The notes beneath the pieces are model-generated. The model saw only the letters and a program-made list of their open reading frames with translations. It made no database searches and was not told the origin of the DNA. From contig JAQFVV010012395.1 in the NCBI GenBank assembly GCA_028023455.1, positions 1,614,001-1,678,000 of the forward strand: a stretch of DNA of 64,000 bases, in the 5' to 3' direction. Origin of the DNA: Epiperipatus broadwayi (taxonomy: Eukaryota > Onychophora > Udeonychophora > Euonychophora > Peripatidae). The position numbers and the translations under genes are program-made. The first letter of the stretch is position 1, and each line of letters begins with the position of its first letter. Positions 23,911 through 34,429 of this stretch are shown here, one piece after another.

Positions 23911-26430
23911 AGCTTTCCTATAAGTGTTACCCATACATCTAGCTCCTTTAGAATGTTACTTATATGTTAAATATTTTAACTTACTCATAATCAAAAAAGA
24001 ATTTTATTGTATAAAATAGAAGTTATTAAATCAAAATGAAATAACATTTGTGATAGAAGTCTTTACTTTAAACAGCCTTCATGTATTAAATTATTAAAAG
24101 AAAAACTATTTGTTATTTGAAATAAGAGAATGTGGAGTCTGTCTTTTTTTATTTTTATTTTAGTGAGGCATAAATGAAATATAATCTGCCTTCTGCAAGT
24201 TAGTTTGTAGTCTTCCTTTAGTATCTGATCTTGTTTATCTTCTATCTTTATTCAGCCTTTAGCTAACAGGGACAATTGATTTTTAAACAATTAAGCATCC
24301 TTTTTAACTTTGTTTTAAGGTAAGATTCATCTATTATACATTGCTACATATTTCATAACCTAACTTAATATTGTTGCAAATCAGTATTTTTAAGAAGTCT
24401 AATTTAGTATGATTTAAATAACATTAAAAATATATATAATAAAAATAGTGTGTTATGTTTACATGAATAGCCTATGTAAACATACATACACTAGCATAGT
24501 GATGAGACATATATTAGTTATTGCTATCAATTGAAAATTGTGTATTTGTGTTATATTGTTTGATATATATTACATGCAGATGTTTGCTATGCATTGACTT
24601 AATTCAAAAACTTACTATCAATTCTCACACTTTTGATTATGTAATATGTTATGTACATATTCTATTCACTACAGTATCTCAGAAATGATTTATTATATGT
24701 TTGCAATCTTTTATTTAAACTTACTCAAAAATAGGTATTTAAAATAGTATTGATAGAAATGTGTCCCTTGATAGTCTTGAGTTGAACATGAACATAAAAG
24801 GTCCTTGGAGCACACTTTGGAAATACTACTATTGATAATCTTAGCTCACACATGCCATTATTTATAGCTGGCAGAGTATTTTGAAGCATTAAAATAATGA
24901 GCTATTAAAATTGAAATATTGGACAATAAAAAAATGCCATAACATGTCATTATTCAAGTTTAACAATTTCTAAAACAGCAAATTAATTAGGTATTCATAA
25001 GGAACAGTCATTTCTTAAAAATTCAATTCTTTTCATTTTACAATATATTTGTCATAGTTTTTCTATAGGCCATAAATTATTGCAAAACAAGATTTATTCT
25101 GGTGTCCATTTATCATTTAGCACAGGCTTATTATAGTGTCTGTGTTTTATTATACTTGTTTAAATTTGTTATGCAATCTTTATTCATGCTTATATATACA
25201 TTTAATTGCTATATAAATTCCAAAGCAAAAAAAAAGTAACATACCCATTTGTTTGCTGGATGGTGCTAAGAGAAAATAATGCTTTCTACTTAGGAAACCC
25301 TGCAGCCAGAAAATTAATCTGGGCATTTGTTTGACATAACTATGGTGAAGGGAAATTTCTACTGTTAAATAAACAACAGTAGATTTTGTAGTATTTCACC
25401 GAATGTCTTTATTTATTTTTTGTTAAGAAATCTATTTATTTATTTTACTCTTGGGATATCTTCTGTCTAGTTAATTTATTGTAAGATTAACTTCAGATGA
25501 GCAAAAGCTTCCTGATTCGATTCATCACCTGGAAACTGGGGGAAAAAATTCAGTTTGGCTGATAGAAATAGAAAGTTGCATTCTGTTATTTTGGTACTCT
25601 TAATATCTATATTGGAATAATATTTTTATTTTATTAGGTTTCAATGGCATCAAATTGTCAATTGGAATAATATTTGTGTGGTCTTATTTATTCAGTTTCA
25701 GTAATATCAATCAAATGAAGGAATACAATATTTCATTTTTGTTGGTCACATTAAATTTTTTTTTCAGTCTCCTAAGTCAGGAATGAAATTAGAAAACTTG
25801 TTCTCCTCTACAAGTTTAATCTTATGATAAATTAACTATTTTGATATTTAATTTAATAAACAAATTAATCAAATATTCTTTCAGATAAATGGTTCTTTTT
25901 AAAATTTGATTTGCATTTATGATTTCTTTTAAACTATTGAATTGCATCAAATAGTTTATCTTTTTAAAATTCTTTAATAGCTTATTTAATATAGTATATG
26001 AAATATATTCTTGTGATGACATTTTGAATTTTGGTAATTACTCTTGATATACAACTAGACTAACAATATTTTATTTCATTTCTCTTTTTTTTCTAAAAAG
26101 GTTTAGAAATTTAAACATATATAATTGGCTATAACCAACATAATTATCTATCCAATTTCGGTTAATAAATAGATATCTGGCTATTTTTACTTAGGGAATT
26201 AAAATAAAGTATCTAAAACCTTTAGCATCTGGAAATGAGCAAGCTTGGTTAGTTATGCTTGTTTTCACTGATCCTCTGAAAGAAAGAGGGTAGTTAGAAC
26301 CTTGCCCTCAGTAAGCTATTTAAATAGTTGTTTTTCCTTTGTATTACTTTTTTTTTTTAAATATAAATTTATTTTTTAGCTAGTATTCTAATATTACATG
26401 ATTTTTTATTTTATTTATCATTACTAGTAT
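23911..26430. other. A/T-rich spacer, nothing recognised
   Basis: Long A/T-rich stretch without motif-bearing frames, element ends or tRNA-like boxes. A minus-strand frame at 25822-26022 is Asn/Ile/Lys-rich low complexity. Confidence 0.55.
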
Positions 26431-26437
26431 ATATATA

Positions 26438-26705
26438 GGAAATTTGAACTCAAGACTTTCAAACCACTTTACTATCCACACTATCTAATACTACTGATAC
26501 ACATGACCACACACATGCAGAAAAGATAAATAATCACCAATATACTGTACCAGTCAAAACATGTTGATCCATCTAACATGAACTGGAACTCACAAAATGT
26601 ACTCCAAACCCAGTCAAACCCCAGATTTAGGTCAGGGACCAACCTGGATTCAAACCCATTCCCCAAGCTCCAGATCAAACACCTAATGAATAACATATAA
26701 TGATG
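26438..26705 (-). mobile_element. Family X repeat, copy E, with a different 5' module
   Basis: The 3' half matches family X on the minus strand (GTGATTATTTATCTTTTCTG, then GTGTATCAG, then GAGTTCAAATT at about 26442-26452). The 5' half differs from copies A, C and D. It contains GGGTTTGAATCCAGG (complement near 26650-26665), a good B-box-like string. This suggests a composite or a subfamily with a separate tRNA-like head. Confidence 0.55.
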
Positions 26706-26709
26706 GCAC

Positions 26710-29280
26710 ACGAGAATTTATTCTAAAATTTGCCATGTTAGCAGAGCAGAGAAGACAATGAGACTCAATATTAACAACATTATAACTTAACTAAAATATG
26801 CATACACATAGTTGTACATGTGGAAGTGGAGAAAAAGGGAATTCAAACCACTCAAATAAGTTAAACAATAAAATAGTTTAATATAAGAAGTTAATTATAT
26901 ACTGTACATTAACGTGTGTGTGAATGAGCGGTCTACCAAATGGTAGATAATTACATATTGAAATTCAAGCTAACGGTTCTCATATGCTCTTTTATTAACT
27001 AAATAGTCTATATAATTTAACACACATCTTTGGTGGGTACGATATTAAGAAGCCAATCAATTATTAAAAAGATTACATGAGATTGCTATTAACGTTTTTG
27101 TTTATGGTTCTGAAATGTGGTGACTAACATAATATTTCGGGGAACGTTCCAAGATTCATTACAGAGATAATAAAACTATTTTCATGCCATTGCAGTCGTG
27201 AAAAATAAATAAAATTCTTTTATAAAAATTACATTGATTATGAGACAAAATATTAACAATTGTTTTATTTAGCATTTGGAAGGAAGAACACTTTGTTTTC
27301 CCAAAGGCAGATACTCTTAAGTACAGAAATAAATTACAAAGGGATTGTATAATAAGATCGAAATAACATTATTAATTAATAAAATTAGTAGTATTTGGAG
27401 TTTATGTATATATTTGAGCAGAGTGCAATTTTAATATTATAAATTAAAACTAGGTCATGAAGCAAAAGAAATAATAAATGAAGAAGTGGCAGTACTGACA
27501 TAATGGTAGAGAAAAGGTCATGCTTCTGGACAAAAACAAAGTCTAAGACCCCCATTTTATGGCAGTGGTTAGAGAAAAGTGGATAGGCATAACATGTGCC
27601 AGGTGTATTGGAATCACCAATGCCAGAGGTCTTTTTATACGAAATAAGTCCCGGGAAGCTCAACTATCCATGGGACAGGACATAAAGAGAAATCTATGGG
27701 TTCGATCCTGTCGCAACCCCCAGATTAGAATCACGTATATAAATTCACGAAGATGAGCCGAATGTTAGTAACGCAATATGGTCAAATGTCACTAACAACA
27801 TGGAATTGGATTTACTGCTTTAAAATAAATGACCTCTTGTTTTAATACCATAATTTATACAAATAATATGCGATGCCATTATAATATATGTAGAGATTTC
27901 ACTCAATAAAATATCCGTTAAGATTTTATTTAGTAAAAGAAACAAAATTTTCCCCCCTTCATTTTCTGCTGTTTAAAAATGATTCAATCCCATCTTCGTG
28001 GATTTTAATAACTAGAATATTTAAATCTTTGAAATTTTAAGAATGAAAAATAAAAGAAACTAGCAGTTATATAGAAAACAACTAATAGGTCACCCTTTCA
28101 GTATTTAAATAAATAACATTTTAAAAGATTTCAAAGCATTAATTATCTTAAATGATGAATTTACCCTGTATAGAACTACTTCATTCTATTTGGAGTTGAA
28201 CAAATAAATTTTATAATAAAACCAACACGTTGATTCAAAATACAATCTGGCGAGCGTATTAATTAATCATACATTATATTTTAAGGGAATGTTAATAATC
28301 TTAATTCATGGAGGTTTAACTAAAAGGAGGAAAGGAAAGATTTTGAGAAATTCAGCTCATCAGATTGCTTGAGATTGGTATTGGCATATTAATAATAACA
28401 AAAACAGATATAAAATCAAGTAATAAAAACATATAGATAATTGACCACACCAAAGTTAAAGAAAGTTAGAGCATATGAGAGAGAATTAGATTTATCAAAA
28501 TCATTTAAGAGCAATTTACATATTAGAAAGATACAAAGTTAAACCATAATGTTAGGAGAAATCTTGATAGCAGGATTTGAGATTAGTTAGACTAGATTTT
28601 TCTTTAGGTTGTCGCATGAGATACTGATTTACCTTGCACATTTCTTAGAGTCCATTTTGAAAGTCAGTTCGTGCATGGTGGTTTAGGGATCCATGCTAGT
28701 TCTTAGGTAACAGCAAGCTTCTGATCAGCATTCCAAAGTTCTCTGTTGGGCATTTACCTCATTCTTAGGACAGGATGGTACGGCAGTGGAAAAAGACTTC
28801 CATAGGTGATGGGCTTTCTACTCAATCATCATTTTTAAATTTTAAACCAGCATGGCTTATCTTGACAACACAGTTCTCTCAATAGCAGCTAACTCTATTG
28901 GTATTCTAAAATCACTCCGTTTTATATCCTGCTCAGGTATTTGAGGAATACTTTTAATTTCTTATTCCTAACCCAAAATCTAATCTCTGATCTAACAAAA
29001 ATCTTACATTTTTTTTGTCCATTGTTTTTGGAGATGCAACAGTTAGATAATGTTCCAAAAATATATTCAAATCTATTTCCAGTTTGGAAATAGATTTGAC
29101 AAAAATGTTTATAACAAAAGTAAAATATATTAATCCCATTCCCCATTTTATTTTCAGTAAAAACTTTAATTAAAATTTCTTCCTCAGATTAAGACAATAT
29201 TATGTTTCCAACCCTTTAATTATTTTGGGACAATTAACAATTGCATCTGCCATTTTGGATTTGACAAAATATACAATTTA
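26710..29280. other. Spacer with two GC-richer islands and a hairpin
   Basis: Two islands, at 27540-27760 and 28600-28920, stand out from the A/T-rich background. The first contains GGGTTCGATCCTG, a perfect B-box string, but no A box at tRNA distance. The second has no readable frame. A perfect 15-bp hairpin lies at 29067-29099. No gene is supported. Confidence 0.45.
29067..29099. repeat. Perfect 15-bp hairpin with 3-nt loop
   Basis: TCAAATCTATTTCCA (29067-29081) is separated by GTT from its exact complement (29085-29099). It may be the core of a small fold-back element. Flanks are A/T-rich and no target duplication was seen. Confidence 0.8.
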
Positions 29281-29286
29281 ATTGAA

Positions 29287-29416
29287 AAAAAAAAACAATT
29301 TAGTCTTGCATTGGTGGTCGAGAGGTCAGTGTGACTGCCTTGCAATTGCAGGCAGTTGCCCAGGTTGCGGGTTCGCATCCCGGCCAATGCTATGACACTT
29401 AAAAAAAAACAATTTA
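29287..29416 (+). mobile_element. Short tRNA-derived SINE, copy 1, with 16-bp target duplication
   Basis: The element (29303-29400, 98 bp) is almost only a tRNA-like unit. GCATTGG (29308-29314) pairs with CCAATGC (29384-29390) as a 7-bp acceptor stem. An A box TGGTCGAGAGGT lies at 29315-29326, of the tRNA-Leu/Ser type, and a B box GGTTCGCATCC at 29370-29380. A short TATGACACTT tail follows. AAAAAAAAACAATTTA occurs on both sides (29287-29302 and 29401-29416), showing insertion by target-primed copying. The central arm does not give a normal 7-nt anticodon loop, so it is not a working tRNA gene. Confidence 0.85.
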
Positions 29417-29425
29417 AAAAGAAAG

Positions 29426-29555
29426 TTTTATAAATGATGTATAATAAAAATGTTTATAAAATTAATGTTTTGTTAGTGTGTTTGTTCCTGTTTTATAAAT
29501 GATGTATAATAAAAATGTTTATAAAATTAATGTTTTGTTAGTATGTTTGTTCTTG
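29426..29555. repeat. 65-bp tandem duplication
   Basis: The unit beginning TTTTATAAATGATGTATA and ending TTTGTTC-TG occurs at 29426-29490 and 29491-29555 with two differences. It lies just beyond the SINE target duplication. Confidence 0.9.
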
Positions 29556-29689
29556 TAATATATATCTATATCTGAGCTGCACCTATGTACTTTAATAAAA
29601 AGAATTAATAAATAATAAAAAAATGTTGAGAAGGCTAAAATTTATAAATTTTAGGTGTGCATGTCAGAAATATATACATGAAATATATA

Positions 29690-30280
29690 TACATGACTAA
29701 AGGAGTGGGATGGAATACAGGGTTTGAACATGTGTTAGTACTTGGTAAGTGGATAGAACCATGAAGTTCAATCTTAAGCTAAGATTGATTGCTTCAATAT
29801 ATATTTTGTGCTAAACCAGCACTCAGCAGTTGGTCCAGATTACCATCTATTTAAATGGATACTGTCCTATATGTGAGGGATCAGAGTGACTTCAGATTAA
29901 CATGGGTATGACAACAATATTGGCATCAGAATGGGATTTAGGAATTCTATCATCAGATTTTCAATGGTATGAATGGCTGAAGAGTTGGAGGTTGGAATAG
30001 GTTGAAGCCTGTCCATTAAAGTGTGAGGATTTGCTATCTTAATATAAACTGAGCACTGATTATATATATGTATCAGAGATGGTAATCTGGACCAATTGAT
30101 GAGTGCTGGTTTAGCACGAAATATGTATATTGGTGATTATTTATCTTTTCTGCATGTGTGTGGTTATGTGTATCAGTAGTATGAGATAGTGAAGTGGTTT
30201 GAAAGTCTGAGTTCAAATCTCCTATATTTACAATTAGGTTCCAGGTTTAACAGTGCCTGGTATTTCAAATCTTACATTAC
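29690..30280 (+). mobile_element. Family X repeat, copy D, with inverted terminal module
   Basis: All family X blocks occur in order, ending in GAGTTCAAATC at 30209-30219 and AGTGCCTGGT. Near its 5' side (29805-29848) lies an inverted copy of the GGTCCAGATTACCATCT and TGCTAAACCAGCACT block, whose direct form is at 30075-30122. The element can therefore fold on itself. Upstream, GGGTTTGAAC near 29720 is another B-box-like string. Confidence 0.65.
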
Positions 30281-30284
30281 TAGT

Positions 30285-31255
30285 ATAGTGTTAGGCAGTA
30301 TTTAATTTTATAAATTAATTAATTATGTATAAATAAATCACACCCAAGACATACAATACATTAAAATATGTATACAATTAATAAATAAAAGTTGAATCTG
30401 TCATTATTAGTAGAACTAAAAAAGTAATATTAAATTAAAATAGTGATTATGATTCTTAGATGCATTAAATCTTGGCAGATGCTCATTGATGATTTACATA
30501 TTTCTCTTTGGAATTGGTATAGAATGTGTACTCACAACTTTCCATAGTAAATGCTCTATGTTATAGTTTATAGTTGATCTTCTAATTATAAAAAAAGATC
30601 CCATTTTAAAAATCAACAACAATATTTACCCTACAAAATGAATGCAAAATTGTTGATCTTGTTTAGTTGTATCATTCTTTTAATGAGTGACCTAAATATA
30701 TAGATATGACCCATATCTTCAATTTTTATTCAATACAACATTTTGGTTTAGGTTTTTGCAAATGTATCTTGACTTCCATTAATTCATATATATATTTTTG
30801 GCTATTGATCAGATAGCATTGTAAAAATGCACTGAGCAGCTTAACTCAGTGATGATAAGTATCACACTTAAGGACAGATTATTTTTCATATAATGACTAT
30901 TTAAAAAATAAATCACTACCAGTTAAATGGAACTGTTGTGCTCAATTGCCGCTTTGTGAATGATACTTGTCCTGAACAATTGATCAATAAATATTTATTC
31001 TAGTTCCTATTTTTAAATTATCAGAAAATAATTGTAAAGAAATCTGATTGCCTGACTTATATTTGTTCTTTGTTCAAAGGCAGATTGATTGAATTTTTAG
31101 GCAGTAAGTTGCCATGACCAAATAATGTTGATCATTATTGAAATTAGTTTACTATTGCTTGTCATCTTCCAATGTAATTGATTCTATCAACATAATATTT
31201 AGAGTTACAATATATGTAAATCAAACCATCATTATAAGACTTTCCAAAAAAGTTT
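30285..31255. other. A/T-rich spacer, nothing recognised
   Basis: A weak inverted similarity around 30825-30980 is too diverged to call as an element. No coding-like frame was seen. Confidence 0.5.
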
Positions 31256-31259
31256 ATTA

Positions 31260-31690
31260 TAATGGGCTTGAACAAGGTTTGTTGAAAAGGCAAATCTTTT
31301 TTACATTGTAAAAATTATTTCATAAACATTCTAAATAAACGCAATATTGATTGTTTTAATTGGAAAAATATCGCTTGAGGATAGAATAGAATGGAGTGCT
31401 ACAATTAGACAGGGCGTTTAAGTCTTTGAGAAAGTTTATTGTAGAAGAAAAATTATAAGACAGAATTGTAAAATATCAAATAATCACAATAATGGACCAT
31501 ATTATATATATATATACTGTATATGTATATATATATTGAAGCATTTGTAGTTCATGAATTGGTTTTTATTGTCATAGCAAAACTTATCTCTAATTTATTA
31601 TAAATTTTTTTGTCTTTCTTTTTTTTCCTTTTGAATTTGAAATGGTCATACTCATTTACAACAGAGTGCTGATGATGATGGCAATATATC
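31260..31690 (+). pseudogene. LINE family A 3'-end fragment
   Basis: Plus-strand reading gives NIDCFNWKNI, then after a shift EDRIEWSATIRQGV and FEKVYCRRK. This corresponds to the C-terminal block WEDMAVNRIHWKATIRHSVEIF of the minus-strand copy at 18.6-18.8 kb. The 3' flank GGTCATACTCATTTACAAC followed by a GATGATGATG run resembles the tail after the copy at 3.2 kb. It is a heavily 5'-truncated insertion. A TA-rich tract at 31500-31540 interrupts it. Confidence 0.6.
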
Positions 31691-31694
31691 ATAA

Positions 31695-32500
31695 ATATTA
31701 ATTAACTCTATATTAACAGCGATTAGATTATTCTATTGATAATATGATTTTTTTCTTCAGTACTTTGATACATTATACATTGTTTAAAGGTATAATTTCT
31801 CTAAATATAATATTATATTTAAGTCTTATAATTTGCCTCATTGAAGAAGTTATATAATGTCCAGAAAGACTCATAGTAAAAGATTGCCATAGTATTGACT
31901 ACATTTTGTTTAGAAGACTGGATAAAACAAACAGATGATAAATTATTGAGGTAAAATGCCATTTATGGGCAGAAGCCTAGGCAACTAGTTATAATAATTT
32001 CTTTATTTGTTACTAATAGGTTTGCATAATCATAATTATTCATTTTTTGCATTAATAGTCACATTAGGTAAGCATGACTGATTTTGACTTTGTCAAGAAA
32101 ATCAAGTCTTTGATGTAATATCCAGTGCTAAATGTTCTTCTGGATACTGCTATTTGTGCATTGATATGATATGATGTTTTTGTTGTTTGCACTAATATTT
32201 TTCAGAGGAATTTATAATATTATCTATTAAGACATTGCAATGCATGAATATGATATCTGAATCTATTTTTTGAAAACATTTTGAAAGCATACTCATTTCT
32301 TAACAGCATTTATTAAAATAATCCCAAATTGATGGTTTATGCTCTTTATATGCATGTATATATGTTAATATTTCTGCAAAGTTAGTTATGGAAATTATGC
32401 AATTCAATACACAATTTATTATAGTATACAGTAATTATGCTACATTATAAATTTTAAATGTTTAACATTAAGAGTTAAAGTACTATATATCATGTTGGAA
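31695..32500. other. A/T-rich spacer, nothing recognised
   Basis: No motif-bearing frame, inverted terminus or tRNA-like box was seen before the left end of the DNA transposon. Confidence 0.5.
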
Positions 32501-32569
32501 CACTTTTTGGTAATAGTATAAATACTGAACCCTACCGTTTGATGGTGCTCTTTTTTGCCCAATGCACAT

Positions 32570-33480
32570 CAATATACCGATTCACGGGCTGTCTGTTTGT
32601 TTACCTAATATTATGGTAAAAGATTTTTTTTTTCAACTGGTTTTTAATTTTTTTTCATCATCAGCCTATCTGTTTGGTTTACATAATATTATAGTAAACC
32701 ACCATGTTTTTTTTTATTCCACCCAGGTTTTTTTTTAATAAACAAATACTTTGCTTTTAGATGGTCTAGGGGTGTTGGTTTGTTTTTAAATTATCGACTG
32801 TCGATCGGTTTCTTTACATAATATTACTTACAGTAAACCAAAGTTTTTTTTTTCACCCGCTTTTTTTTTTTGTTGTTGTTGTTTTTTTTTTTTTAAAGAA
32901 ACAAACACTTTGTTTTTAGATGTTGTTAGGGGTGTTGGTTTGCTTTTAAATTATCGATTAACGCTCCATCGGTTTATTTACACAAAAATATGGTAACAAA
33001 CACTTTATTGTTTTTAGATGGTGGAGATGGGTTGGTTGTTTGCTTATCTTTTTTTGTTGTTGTTGATGTTTTGATTTGCTGAAAGATTTCAACAATTCGG
33101 TACTTTTGAATAAACCAACACTTGTTTTTTTAGAGGGTGGAGGGGAGACTGGTTGTTTTGATTTTGAATTGTCATCATCTTTTTTTTTTTCGTTAATATA
33201 TTACGAGGCTTTTTTCTTCAAATCTTTATGCTACAGAAAGCTTTATATGATATCGAAAAGTTCTTCCTTAATTTTTGGGCCTTTAATTTTAAAAAAGACA
33301 TAAACAGTTCGTTTTTAAAGAACACTTTTTTTTTAAGCCGGGACAGATGGGTGGGATGGCGGGGAAGGTTTGTTTTGATTTTTAATTATCAACTTCTTTT
33401 TGGATTTTCTTTTTGCACATTTTATTATGTTGCTGCACAGTTCTTTATTATTATTTTATATATTTTTGGCGTGACCTTTT
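32570..33480. repeat. T-rich diverged tandem repeats inside the Merlin element
   Basis: A recurring module (TTTTAGATGGT, then GGGGTGTTGGTTTG, then TTTTAAATTATCGA, then CGGTTT-TTTACA) starts near 32757, 32914, 33010, 33124 and 33340 at about 100-160 bp spacing. Plus-strand frames here (33076-33303, 33228-33482) are Phe/Leu-rich products of T runs and are not credible genes. Confidence 0.6.
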
Positions 33481-33721
33481 GAATAAACTCTTAAACATTT
33501 CTTTTTTTTTTTTTTTTGGTAAAATAAAATATTACCTACTTTAACTGTTAATAAAACTTATCAAATATTACCTACCTATTTTATAATCATGTGAACAAGA
33601 AAAAGAAAAACAGTTTCTCATAAAATAATTTATTGAATCCAAAATAAATGAAACTTTGGACAAATTGTGAACCAAAACAAGTATAAAAAAACACCATTTT
33701 TGGAAACATAAAAAAAAAAAC

Positions 33722-34255
33722 AGCTGAAGCCAAATGCCCTCAAAACAACTTCCCTTACGCAGATCTACACAGGTACGCTTGCAGGAGTGGCAACGGAATT
33801 GCCCAGATCCTGTGGTTGACTAAAAGCATGTCTCTCCCACAAGTGCATAGCTTCACATCTGGCAGGATTTTCTCTTTCTGTGAAAATACAATATTGTGCA
33901 TCCACTTGTGTGGCCCGCCAGAAATTCACTCAGCTTTGACTAATTCCGACAATTTGCAGATGACATTTTACAGTTTTCACACAGATTCATGCATAAACGG
34001 GCATTTGTGTGTGAAATCGGAAACAACTCTGCTAAAAAAGAACCTTTTCAAGTTGTGTGCAGTTCAAAAGTGTAGGGAAGCATGTGTGATGACATGCCAA
34101 TTCTTAATATGGAATACTAATTCAGCTACGCTTTCTAAAAAATTTGAGACAATGAATTTTTGCAGAGTTTCATCTCTTTCAAATACAGCTACTATCAAAT
34201 CAGACCGTAGCAAGAGTTCAAGAGCACTCACTTGACAAATACTGTTGCAATGCAA
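33722..34255 (-). pseudogene. Merlin (IS1595-like) transposase N-terminal zinc-ribbon remnant
   Basis: The minus strand gives an N-terminal frame (34064-34255, 63 residues, with LIVAVFERDETLQKF). In another frame is a zinc ribbon: CTCGRDMLLVNHR with its cysteines at 33837-33848, then FRCHSCKRTCVDLRKGSCFEG, then LQL at 33722-33800. The pattern C.CG...W/FRC..C......RKGS.FEG..L.L is the N-terminal module of IS1595/ISXO2-type transposases, the family Merlin belongs to. At least two frameshifts or stops break it. No DDE catalytic region could be read downstream. Confidence 0.68.
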
Positions 34256-34429
34256 TGGGCATAGTATTTCATTATGTAATCATAGAATACATTGCCCTCA
34301 GGCAGTGTGTTACAGCTCAAAAACACCTATTGTACTGTCAGCCATAAGTTAAAGCCGCTAAAATGTGCGTTTTGTGAAAAACATCATCAAGCGGTGGGGT
34401 TCAGTATTCATACTATTACCCATTTTTTT

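Larger units (their letters stand above)
32501..34428. mobile_element. Merlin-type DNA transposon with 39-bp TIRs and 8-bp target duplication
   Basis: The element spans 32509-34420 (1912 bp). Its left end GGTAATAGTATAAATACTG continues for 39 bp. The complement of its right end (34382-34420) matches at 35 of 39 positions, and all four differences are transitions. The flanks CACTTTTT (32501-32508) and CATTTTTT (34421-34428) match at 7 of 8 bases, fitting the 8-9 bp duplication of Merlin. A transposase remnant runs on the minus strand at 33722-34255. The other half is T-rich diverged repeats, so the catalytic DDE part is lost or replaced. Confidence 0.82.

Noticed and set aside
27559-27756. 65-codon plus frame MAVVREKWIGITC...
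   Set aside because: It has better composition than most, but no recognisable domain, no splice context and a B-box string inside it. Left as an unassigned island.
29303-29400. Functional tRNA-Leu or tRNA-Ser gene
   Set aside because: No normal anticodon loop or long variable arm can be drawn, and the exact flanking duplication shows a retroposed copy.
33076-33482. Two overlapping plus-strand frames with Phe-rich products
   Set aside because: They are generated by T homopolymers within diverged tandem repeats.
33816-34235. 139-codon plus-strand frame, Cys/Ser-rich
   Set aside because: It is antisense to the Merlin transposase remnant, whose zinc-ribbon motifs explain the composition. It has no domain of its own.
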